50,030 nt of DNA. Source: Oscillospiraceae bacterium. GTDB lineage: Bacteria > Bacillota > Clostridia > Oscillospirales > Acutalibacteraceae. How positions within the stretch are numbered: position 1 is the first letter of the stretch; every line of letters starts with the position of its first letter. The position numbers and the translations under genes were made by a program. Under the pieces are notes generated by a model, which saw nothing but the letters and a program-made list of their open reading frames with translations, searched no databases and was not told the origin of the DNA. Location of the stretch: positions 1 through 50,030 of the forward strand of contig SVON01000011.1 in NCBI GenBank assembly GCA_015066365.1, given 5' to 3'. Below, one piece after another: positions 34,581-41,844 of the stretch.

Positions 34581-34613
34581 AAAAAGCCGAGGCGTGAGCC
34601 TCGGCTTTTTTTG
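34578..34613. terminator. Bidirectional terminator after rqcH
   Basis: AAAAAGCCGAGGC pairs with GCCTCGGCTTTTT around a 4-base loop; also ends the converging membrane protein gene. Confidence 0.92.
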
Positions 34614-34616
34614 TGA

Positions 34617-35441
34617 TTATTGGAAACTCTGGGGATAGTTGGTATTCTGGGGCTCCACCGGATTCTGAGGATCTGTGGGGTTCTGGGGAGCCGGGGGATA
34701 ATTCTGGATGTCCACTCCAAAGCCCTGCTGAAACTGTCCAGCCACCATCTGCTCCGCCGCCTTAATCTTCTTGCGCTGACGGAGAATAAAGAACAGCAGC
34801 ACGGCAAAAAGCACCGCAAAGGACCCGGTGATACAAACACCAATGAGGGCGTTGTTGCTGTTCTGTTCCAGATAGCCTTCCTTGGTGGCATCCTCATAGT
34901 TCAGGTGAAAGCTGGTCTCCTCAGCGGTATAGCCGAAATATTGTTTCGCCTGCTCACAGGTATTCTTATACTCCCGTTCCATCTGATCCATCTGACTTTC
35001 CATAGTATTCAGCTTAAAGCAGCCGGAAAGCACCAAAGAACCAATTTGCTGCGATGCGTCTTTCACATACGCAGCGCACTGCTCATAAATCGGGGACCCC
35101 GCTTTGACACCCAAAGAGGCATAACAAAGCTGACCGTTCTGATCGTTGAAAGAAACCAAGTAGCACTGCTCGGTGACCGCTTTGCTGTCATTATCATAGG
35201 TGGTTTCCACTTCACCATAACTGTCCACCACACACAGATTTTGGAAGAAATAGACCTCGCCGCTCTTCATAGCGTCATAGGTGGTAAGATCGTACACCGT
35301 TGCACCGGAAGTGGTAGCCAGCGCGATACAGGCAATCAGCATCACCGCCAACATAATACTCACCACCACAAGGCGAAAAGTATTAAGCCCCTTTTTGGTT
35401 TTGGGGGTCGGCACCGGGACTCGTACGGGAATATACGCCAT
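34617..35441 (-). CDS. Unknown two-helix membrane protein with Pro/Asn/Gln-rich tail
   Basis: A 274-residue protein. It has a short basic N-terminus (MAYIPVRVPVPTPKTKKG), a helix about 24-45, an extracytoplasmic domain of about 150 residues with several Cys, a second helix about 200-222 (IGVCITGSFAVLFAVLLFFIL), then a cytosolic basic stretch and a tail rich in P, N and Q (QNPTDPQNPVEPQN). The outside domain begins after GATVYDLTTYDAMKSGEVYF; I recognise no family. The start at 35441 has AAGAGGAG upstream. Separated from mscS by 71 bases. Function unknown. Confidence 0.65.
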   Translation of the reverse strand: MAYIPVRVPVPTPKTKKGLNTFRLVVVSIMLAVMLIACIALATTSGATVYDLTTYDAMKSGEVYFFQNLCVVDSYGEVETTYDNDSKAVTEQCYLVSFNDQNGQLCYASLGVKAGSPIYEQCAAYVKDASQQIGSLVLSGCFKLNTMESQMDQMEREYKNTCEQAKQYFGYTAEETSFHLNYEDATKEGYLEQNSNNALIGVCITGSFAVLFAVLLFFILRQRKKIKAAEQMVAGQFQQGFGVDIQNYPPAPQNPTDPQNPVEPQNTNYPQSFQ

Positions 35442-35512
35442 AATTAACACTCCTCTTTTTCTATTTCCTGTCATTATAGAGAAAACCGCCCATTTTGTCA
35501 AGAAAAGGGGGA

Positions 35513-36328
35513 TTACTCACCTTGTTTAACGTGCACGTCCAGCTGGTTGTAGGGAATCTTGACCTCTGCCCGGTCAAAGGCGGCCTTCACCTGCTCGGTC
35601 AGGTCAAACTTCACCGCCCAATAGTCCTCGGTCTTGCACCACACCTTGGTGTCATAGGTCAGGGCACTCTCCCCGTGGGCGGACAGACGGATGATGGGGG
35701 CCGGGTCGGACAGAACCAACGGGTGTGCCGCCACCACCTGAGCGATCAGCGTCTTGACCTCTTCCACGTCGTTCTCATAGGCGGTGTTAAAGGTCAGGTC
35801 TACCCGGCGGGTCTTTTCGGCGGTATAGTTCTCGATCACCGCGTTGGTCAGGGTACCGTTGGGGATGGTCACCCGCTTGTTATCCGGGGTGAGCAGCTCG
35901 GTATACACCACCGAGATGGCCTCCACCGTGCCGCTCTCACCGGAGGCCTCGATATAGTCCCCCACCTGAAACGGCTTGAACAGCAGGATCATAATGCCGC
36001 CGGCGAAGTTGCTCAGCGCCCCTTGCAGCGCCAGGCCGATGGCCACACCGCAGGAGGCGATGATGGTGATAAACGAGGTAGCCGGCACCCCCAACACCGA
36101 GGCGATGGTGATCACCAGCAGGATATACAGAGCGATGCTGGAAAAACTCACCAAAAAGGTGCGGACACTCACGTCCATCTTATCCAGCTTCGGGCTCTTT
36201 TTGAGAAATTTCTTGAACCAGGAAATCAGCCGCAGACCCACCACCAGCAAGAGCAGCGCCGCCACCAGGCGAAAGCCCAGGGAGATCAGCAGGTCCGACA
36301 GAAAACCGCCTATTTTGTTCCAATCCAT
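35513..36328 (-). CDS. mscS: Small-conductance mechanosensitive channel MscS
   Basis: A 271-residue MscS-type channel that opens under membrane tension to release solutes. Three N-terminal helices, the third being the pore helix (SCGVAIGLALQGALSNFAGG, with the Gly/Ala pattern of TM3). The beta domain follows: FKPFQVGDYIEASGESGTVEAI and TPDNKRVTIPNGTLTNAVIENYT. The C-terminal alpha/beta domain ends in IPYNQLDVHVKQ. Normal length. AAAGGATG precedes the ATG. Confidence 0.95.
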   Translation of the reverse strand: MDWNKIGGFLSDLLISLGFRLVAALLLLVVGLRLISWFKKFLKKSPKLDKMDVSVRTFLVSFSSIALYILLVITIASVLGVPATSFITIIASCGVAIGLALQGALSNFAGGIMILLFKPFQVGDYIEASGESGTVEAISVVYTELLTPDNKRVTIPNGTLTNAVIENYTAEKTRRVDLTFNTAYENDVEEVKTLIAQVVAAHPLVLSDPAPIIRLSAHGESALTYDTKVWCKTEDYWAVKFDLTEQVKAAFDRAEVKIPYNQLDVHVKQGE

Positions 36329-36357
36329 TGTATATCATCCTTTCTGAAACTCGCTCT

Positions 36358-36386
36358 ATTATACTCCATCCCCCCACAAATTTCAA
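36358..36386 (-). promoter_or_regulatory. Predicted mscS promoter
   Basis: TTGAAA (36381-36386), 17 bases, TATAAT (36358-36363) on the minus strand. Confidence 0.75.
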
Positions 36387-36411
36387 GAGCGGTTTTGTCG
36401 ACAAGGTCGGC

Positions 36412-36440
36412 TTGACTTTACCGGTGGGTGGGTATATAAT
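36412..36440 (+). promoter_or_regulatory. Predicted promoter of the SPFH gene
   Basis: TTGACT (36412-36417), 17 bases, TATAAT (36435-36440), divergent from the mscS promoter. Confidence 0.8.
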
Positions 36441-36473
36441 GAAGCAAAAGCCAATAAGGAGGCGTTATTTCTG

Positions 36474-37307
36474 ATGGATCATAAGCAAAAAGAACTACTG
36501 AAAAAGGTACTGGTCATTCTGATCCCGGTGGTGCTGGTGATCATCGTGCTGGCCAGCAGCATTGTGGTGGTGGATGCCGGTCACACCGGCGTGGTGGTCA
36601 CCCTGGGCAGCGTCAATGAGGGCGTCCTGGAGGAGGGTGTGCACCTGAAGATTCCCTTTGTCCAAAAGGTGGTAAAGATCAACAACCGCATCACCAAGCT
36701 GGAGGTAGCCACCGAGGCCTTCTCCAAAGACCTGCAGACCGTTTCCACCACCCTGGCCATCAACTATCGGGTGGACAGCGAGATGTCCTATAGCATCTAT
36801 AAAAACATTGGTTCCTCCTACGAGGACGTGCTGATGGCCCCGGCAGTCAACGAGGTGCTCAAGGCCATCACCGCCAAATACACCGCCGAGGAGAGCGTCA
36901 CAAACCGGTCGCTGATCTCCGAGGGACTGGTCAAGGGGCTCAACGATAAGCTCAATGCGGCCGGTCTGTACATCACCGACGTGAACATCATCAACTTTGA
37001 TTTCTCCGATGCCTTTATCACCGCCATCGAGGAAAAGCAGGTGGCCCAACAGCAACTGCTGAAGGCCGAGACCGAAAAGCAGACCGCCATCACCAACGCC
37101 GAGGCGGAGGCGGAATCGGTGCGCATCAAGGCAGAGGCTCAGGCCGAGGCCAACAAAATCCTCAGCCAGTCGCTGACCGATGAGATCATCGACTATAACA
37201 AGGTGGAAAAATGGAACGGCGAACTGCCGATGGTCACCGGCGATGCGGATCCCTTTATCTCCCTGGAGGGTCTGCAGGACGACGAGGACGACAAAAAGGG
37301 CAACTGA
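36474..37307 (+). CDS. SPFH/prohibitin-family membrane protein
   Basis: A 277-residue prohibitin-like protein. An N-terminal membrane helix (about 10-32, VLVILIPVVLVIIVLASSIVVV) is followed by the SPFH domain (VDAGHTGVVVTLGSVNEGVL, EGVHLKIPFVQKVVKINNRI). An Ala/Glu-rich coiled coil (about 185-235, EKQTAITNAEAEAESVRIKA) drives ring assembly in the family. The C-terminus is acidic (DDEDDKKGN). It probably organises or protects membrane protein complexes. There is no FtsH or NfeD gene beside it. Ribosome site AAGGAGG, own promoter and terminator. Confidence 0.9.
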   Translation: MDHKQKELLKKVLVILIPVVLVIIVLASSIVVVDAGHTGVVVTLGSVNEGVLEEGVHLKIPFVQKVVKINNRITKLEVATEAFSKDLQTVSTTLAINYRVDSEMSYSIYKNIGSSYEDVLMAPAVNEVLKAITAKYTAEESVTNRSLISEGLVKGLNDKLNAAGLYITDVNIINFDFSDAFITAIEEKQVAQQQLLKAETEKQTAITNAEAEAESVRIKAEAQAEANKILSQSLTDEIIDYNKVEKWNGELPMVTGDADPFISLEGLQDDEDDKKGN

Positions 37308-37313
37308 TCCCAA

Positions 37314-37354
37314 CAAAAAAAGAACTCTGCGCCTCAGCGCAGAGTTCTTTTTTT
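37314..37354. terminator. Terminator shared by the SPFH and PAP2 genes
   Basis: AAAGAACTCTGCGC pairs with GCGCAGAGTTCTTT around a CTCA loop with A and T runs on either side. The PAP2 stop codon lies in the loop, so its last codons are part of the stem. Confidence 0.92.
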
Positions 37355-37864
37355 ATCCAATTTATGCACCAGCCAATAGGAGAGCAGGGCGATCCCCACC
37401 CCCATCACCGCACCGGCCAGCACGTCGGTGGGATAGTGAACGAACAGATACAGCCGGGAGAAAGCCATCACCCCGGCAAAGACCAGCGCCACGACACCAA
37501 AACGGCGGTGGTAAAGCCACACCACCGCGGCTCCCTCAAAGGAGCATAGCGTGTGCCCGGAGGGGAAGGAAAAATCCTTTAGCCGCTCCACCAGGATCGG
37601 CACGTCGGCCAGATCGTAGGGGCGTATCCGGGCCACCACGTTTTTGAGCAACAGATTACCGGTGAGAAAACCGATCAGCAGCGCCAGCCCCATGGTCAGC
37701 CCCATCCGGCGGGTCTTGGGGAAGCACAACAGCACCACCGCCAATAGGATCCACAGCTCGCCGTGATTGGCCAAAGAGGAGATGGCCGGCATCAGCCAGT
37801 CCAGCAAGGGGCAGGTCAGGTGCTCCCGTATCCAATGGAGCACCGGCAATTCTAACTGATTCAT
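37334..37864 (-). CDS. PAP2-family membrane phosphatase
   Basis: A 176-residue integral membrane phosphatase of the PAP2 superfamily, acting on phospholipid or undecaprenyl-type phosphates. The three catalytic motifs are KNVVARIRPYD, FPSGHT and SRLYLFVHYPTDVLAG. About five to six helices. The start at 37864 (MNQLELPVLH) overlaps the upstream flavoprotein gene by 4 bases (ATGA), so translation is coupled. The exact substrate is not shown by sequence; BcrC/PgpB-like roles are possible. Confidence 0.92.
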   Translation of the reverse strand: MNQLELPVLHWIREHLTCPLLDWLMPAISSLANHGELWILLAVVLLCFPKTRRMGLTMGLALLIGFLTGNLLLKNVVARIRPYDLADVPILVERLKDFSFPSGHTLCSFEGAAVVWLYHRRFGVVALVFAGVMAFSRLYLFVHYPTDVLAGAVMGVGIALLSYWLVHKLDKKRTLR

Positions 37865-39441
37865 ACGCAGTCCTCCAATACCCACTCGGCACAGCGGATG
37901 CCATCCACCGCCGCCGACAGGATGCCGCCGGCGTAACCGGCGCCCTCGCCGCAGGGATACACCCCCGCCACCGCAGAGCGACCGTGGCTATCCCGTAACA
38001 GCCGCACCGGCGACGAAGACCGGCTCTCCACGCCGGTGAGCACCGCATCGTGGCGGTCAAAACCGGCGATCTGCCGTCCAAATATAGGCAGAGCCGCCTT
38101 CAGCGACCCGGCCACAAACGAGGGCAGGCACTCCCGCAGGTCACACCAGGTGACCCCCGGCTGATAGGAGGGCATAACCTCCCCCATCCCGGCAGATGCC
38201 TTGTCCCGCAGAAAATCCCCCACCAACTGGGCCGGGGCGCGGTATCCGCCACCGCCAAGCGTATAAGCGGCCCGCTCCATCTTACGCTGAAACTCAAAGC
38301 CCGCCAAAGGATGCTCCGAGCCGAAATCACCCGGCTCCACCCCCACCAGCAGAGCGCTGTTGGAATTGGCGGCATCCCGAGCGAATTCGCTCATACCGTT
38401 GACCGCCACCATTCCTTCTTCGGAGGCGGCGGCCACCACCGTACCGCCGGGACACATACAAAAGGAATACACCCCTCGCCCTCCGGCAGGGCGGCAACTG
38501 AGCTTATAATCCGCGGCACCCAGGGCGGGGTGTCCCGCCGCCGGGCCGTACTGACTTTGATCGATCATTTCTCTGGGATGCTCCACCCGGACGCCCACCG
38601 CAAAGGGCTTCTGCTCCATCGGCAGACCACGGCGGTACAGCATCGCGGCGGTATCCCGGGCAGAGTGGCCGATGGCCAGGATCACCTGCCGGCAGGGGAT
38701 CTCTGTTTCCCCCTCCGGGGTGGTCACCAGCAGGGCGGTGAGCACGCCCTGCTCCACCACCAGGTCGGTCACCTGGTGATAAAAGTGTACCTGCCCGCCC
38801 AGGCGGATAATCTCATTTCTCAGTCCCCGGACGGTGTCCTGCAGCTTATCGGTGCCGATGTGGGGCTTGGCCTGCCACAGGATCTCCTGCGGCGCCCCTG
38901 CCTCCACAAATTGCTCCAGCACCCGTCGGCAACGGGGATCCTTGATGCCGGAGTTCAGCTTGCCATCCGAGAAGGTTCCGGCACCACCCTCGCCAAACTG
39001 CACGTTGGAGGCGGTATCCAGCACCCCGGTGCGGTGGAACAGATCCACCGCGGCACGGCGGCTGTCTACGTCGCCGCCCCGCTCCAGCAGGATGGGATGC
39101 ACCCCGGCTTTGGCCAAGGTGAGGGCGGCAAAGAGGCCTGCCGGACCGCTGCCCACCACCACGGGGGGCAGGTCAGGCCGGGCGGCGGGGGCAGAGATCA
39201 CGTAGGGGGTCTCCTCCACCCGCGTCACACCCGCCTTGGTGCGGCGCAGAGCCTTATCCTCATTTTCCACCGTCACGTCTAGGGTGGCGGTGAAATGGAC
39301 GTTGTCTTTTTTACGGGCATCCACAGCCCGCCGCCGCAAACGGCAGGACAAAACCGGAACACCCAGCAGATCGGCGGCACGCCGGCAAAGGTCTTGTTCT
39401 TTATAGGAAAGGGGCAACTTGACCCCGGTGATGCGCAGCAT
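37861..39441 (-). CDS. Uncharacterised FAD-dependent dehydrogenase (COG2509 type)
   Basis: A 526-residue flavoprotein. An N-terminal module of about 85 residues (MLRITGVKLPLSYKEQDLCR, RRRAVDARKKDNVHFTATLD) precedes the dinucleotide fold PPVVVGSGPAGLFAALTLAKAG. Family-typical motifs are SNVQFGEGGAGTFSDGKLNS, ILAIGHSARDTAAMLYRRG and the C-terminal PCGEGAGYAGGILSAAVDGI. The family is widespread in Firmicutes; its reaction is unknown. It is 24 bases downstream of the BaiN-like flavoprotein gene and overlaps PAP2. Confidence 0.9.
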   Translation of the reverse strand: MLRITGVKLPLSYKEQDLCRRAADLLGVPVLSCRLRRRAVDARKKDNVHFTATLDVTVENEDKALRRTKAGVTRVEETPYVISAPAARPDLPPVVVGSGPAGLFAALTLAKAGVHPILLERGGDVDSRRAAVDLFHRTGVLDTASNVQFGEGGAGTFSDGKLNSGIKDPRCRRVLEQFVEAGAPQEILWQAKPHIGTDKLQDTVRGLRNEIIRLGGQVHFYHQVTDLVVEQGVLTALLVTTPEGETEIPCRQVILAIGHSARDTAAMLYRRGLPMEQKPFAVGVRVEHPREMIDQSQYGPAAGHPALGAADYKLSCRPAGGRGVYSFCMCPGGTVVAAASEEGMVAVNGMSEFARDAANSNSALLVGVEPGDFGSEHPLAGFEFQRKMERAAYTLGGGGYRAPAQLVGDFLRDKASAGMGEVMPSYQPGVTWCDLRECLPSFVAGSLKAALPIFGRQIAGFDRHDAVLTGVESRSSSPVRLLRDSHGRSAVAGVYPCGEGAGYAGGILSAAVDGIRCAEWVLEDCV

Positions 39442-39465
39442 ACCGCCACCTCACTTTCGTGGTTA

Positions 39466-40701
39466 TTACAGCTTTGCGGCAATCGCTTTTGCCGCCACAT
39501 AGGCGGAGGACCATGCAAACTGCAGGTTATACCCACCGCAGTCGCCGTCCACATCCAACACCTCACCGGCGGCATACACACCGGGCAGGCGCTTGATTTC
39601 TAACGTAGCGGTGTCCGCCTCGGTGGCCGAAATGCCTCCGGCGGTGACCTGAGCACCGCCGAAGCCCTGGGTACCGGTAACGGGGATGGACCAGTTCGCC
39701 AGGGTGGCAGCCACGCAAGCGACCTCGCTATCGGTGAGGGTGTTCGCCGCACGGGTCAGGGGCAGAACCCCTGCCACCCGGAGCACCGTCTGTCCCACCC
39801 GCTTATTCACAAGGCCGGTGAGCAAGTCCTCCAGCGTACGTCCGGGCAAATAACGGCGCTGACCGATACGAGCGTGCAAATCGGACTCATCCCATTGGGG
39901 AAGCAAGTCCAAGTGGGCGGTCATCTGCCCCTTCTTCTGCCGCTCCCAGTCGCCTACGGCGCGAGAAATCTGCATCACCGCCGGGCCGGACAGACCATAG
40001 TCGGTGAACAGCACCTCGCCAGTGTTGCGGGCCAGCTCCCTGCCATCCAGGCACAGCCGCAGGGTGGCGTCCACACGGATGCCCTTCACCGCCCTCACAA
40101 AGTCGGTGGCGGTGCGCAACTGAACGATGGAGGGAAACAGCGGGGTCTTTTGACACCCCAGGTCGGTGAGCAGACGGTAGCCCTCAGCGCTGCCGCCCAA
40201 GGCGGGTGCCGCCGCACCACCCACCGTCACCAACACGTAAGGGGCAGTTTCGGTTTCACGTCCCACCGCCACAGCCCAACCGGCGTTGGCTTTTTTGAGG
40301 GTGTCCACCTTTTTTTCACACAGAATGGTGACCCCCTGTGCCTCGGCGGTGAGCCGCAACGCATCCAGCACCGCCCCCGCCTGCAGCGAAGCGGGGTATA
40401 CTTTACCATCCTCACGGGTGACACAGTCCACACCGATGGAGGTGAAAAAAGCCCGTGTTTCCGGCACTGTAAGCGCTTCCAACGCCATCTTTGCCAACTG
40501 GGGTGCGCCGTGGTAATCGGCGCTGGTGGCGTTGGCGTTGGTCAGATTGCAGGTGCCGTTGCCGGTGGCCATCAGTTTCTTGCCCACCCGGGGGTTTTTC
40601 TCCAATACCAGCACCCGGCATCCGGGCTTTTCTCTGGTTAAAAAGACGGAGGCCGCCAATCCGGCGGCGCCTCCACCAATCACAATTACATCGTAGGTCA
40701 T
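39466..40701 (-). CDS. NAD(P)/FAD-dependent oxidoreductase, HI0933/YhiN (BaiN-like) family
   Basis: A 411-residue flavoprotein. FAD-binding DVIVIGGGAAGLAASVFL at the N-terminus, then the family motif KNPRVGKKLMATGNGTCNLTN, and the C-terminal PGVYAAGEVLDVDGDCGGYNL with FAWSSAYVAAKAIA. Members have been linked to reductive steps such as bile acid dehydroxylation (BaiN), but most are uncharacterised and no bai genes are here, so a specific role is not claimed. Six bases separate it from ruvA. Confidence 0.9.
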   Translation of the reverse strand: MTYDVIVIGGGAAGLAASVFLTREKPGCRVLVLEKNPRVGKKLMATGNGTCNLTNANATSADYHGAPQLAKMALEALTVPETRAFFTSIGVDCVTREDGKVYPASLQAGAVLDALRLTAEAQGVTILCEKKVDTLKKANAGWAVAVGRETETAPYVLVTVGGAAAPALGGSAEGYRLLTDLGCQKTPLFPSIVQLRTATDFVRAVKGIRVDATLRLCLDGRELARNTGEVLFTDYGLSGPAVMQISRAVGDWERQKKGQMTAHLDLLPQWDESDLHARIGQRRYLPGRTLEDLLTGLVNKRVGQTVLRVAGVLPLTRAANTLTDSEVACVAATLANWSIPVTGTQGFGGAQVTAGGISATEADTATLEIKRLPGVYAAGEVLDVDGDCGGYNLQFAWSSAYVAAKAIAAKL

Positions 40702-40707
40702 CGCACG

Positions 40708-41322
40708 TTACCCTCTTCTCGCCAGCATCTTCAAGGCGTCCCGCACCAGCACCTCTACCGGCTGGACGCTATCCAGTTTGCCCACCGCGGCAGAGGCCTC
40801 GGTGGCAGAAAAGCCCAGCACGGTCAGCGCCTCCACCGCCTGAGAGGCGTTGGAGGAGGCAGACACGACTACCGAGGCGGGCAGGTCCACCCCACCCATC
40901 GAAACGGGGGCGGTCATCCCCGCACCCACCTTATCCTTCAGTTCCAGCACGATACGCTGAGCCAGCTTGGGACCCACGCCGGCGGCCTTGGTCAGCGCCT
41001 TATAGTCGCCGGAGGCCACCGCCAGCGCCACCCGCTCCGGGGTCAGCTCGGACAGAATGGACAGCCCCACCTTTGGGCCCACGCCGGAAATACCGGTGAG
41101 CAGCTTAAAACTGCTCAATTCCTGCTGATCGGCAAAGCCAAACAGCTCGATGGCATCCTCCCGGACGTTCATCACGGTATACAGCATCGCCTCTGCGCCG
41201 ATCGACGGCAACTGACGGGCCGTATTCATGGTAATCTGCAGGCGGAATCCCACGCCGCCGCAGGACACCACCGCCATTTTGGGTTCCAGGTGAATCAGTT
41301 CACCTTTCACACTATACAACAT
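40708..41322 (-). CDS. ruvA: Holliday junction DNA helicase subunit RuvA
   Basis: A 204-residue RuvA. N-terminal OB fold (MLYSVKGELIHLEPKMAVVS) with the acidic pin region, two helix-hairpin-helix motifs (LLTGISGVGPKVGLSIL and LTKAAGVGPKLAQRIVLELKDK), and the C-terminal RuvB-contacting domain (ASQAVEALTVLGFSATEA). It holds the four-way junction for RuvB-driven migration and RuvC cutting. It starts directly after the ruvC stop. No ruvB follows, which is the usual partner position. Confidence 0.96.
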   Translation of the reverse strand: MLYSVKGELIHLEPKMAVVSCGGVGFRLQITMNTARQLPSIGAEAMLYTVMNVREDAIELFGFADQQELSSFKLLTGISGVGPKVGLSILSELTPERVALAVASGDYKALTKAAGVGPKLAQRIVLELKDKVGAGMTAPVSMGGVDLPASVVVSASSNASQAVEALTVLGFSATEASAAVGKLDSVQPVEVLVRDALKMLARRG

Positions 41323-41323
41323 A

Positions 41324-41830
41324 TCAAACCTCTCCTCTCAGCAAGGACTGTTTCAGCGCCGTTCCGCCGTATTGAGCGTGGCAGATGGCAATCGCCAATG
41401 CGTCGGCGGTATCATCGGGTTTCGGCACGGCCTTCAGCCTGAGCAACCGCTTGGTCATCTCCATCACCTGAGGCTTTTGCGCCTGACCAAAACCGGTCAC
41501 CGCCGATTTCACCTGCAGGGGGGTGTATTCAAACACCGGTGCCCCGCACTTTTGCAACGCCAGCATGGTCACCCCGCGGGCCTGAGCCACGTCGATGGCG
41601 GTCTTGGCGTTGGTCTGGAAATACAGTTTTTCCACCGCCACCGCATCCGGGCTGTGCCGGGATAAGAGGGCGGTCATCTCGTCGTAAATGATCTCCAACC
41701 GCCGGTTAAAGGGCATCCCTGCCGGGGTGGTGATGGCGCCAAAATCCACCGGAATAAAGCGCCCCCGCTCGTAGCGGATGACGCCCCAACCGATGATGGC
41801 ATAGCCGGGGTCAATTCCCAAAATCAGCAT
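41324..41830 (-). CDS. ruvC: Holliday junction resolvase RuvC
   Basis: A 168-residue RuvC endonuclease resolving Holliday junctions. RNase-H-type acidic residues: Asp7 in ILGIDPGYAIIGWG, Glu in AVEKLYFQTNAKTAIDVAQARG, and the Asp pair in KPDDTADALAIAICHAQ. Length is normal. Forms a resolvasome unit with ruvA downstream. Fourteen bases separate it from the PncC/pseudo-sortase gene upstream. Confidence 0.96.
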   Translation of the reverse strand: MLILGIDPGYAIIGWGVIRYERGRFIPVDFGAITTPAGMPFNRRLEIIYDEMTALLSRHSPDAVAVEKLYFQTNAKTAIDVAQARGVTMLALQKCGAPVFEYTPLQVKSAVTGFGQAQKPQVMEMTKRLLRLKAVPKPDDTADALAIAICHAQYGGTALKQSLLRGEV

Positions 41831-41844
41831 AAACGCATAACTCC

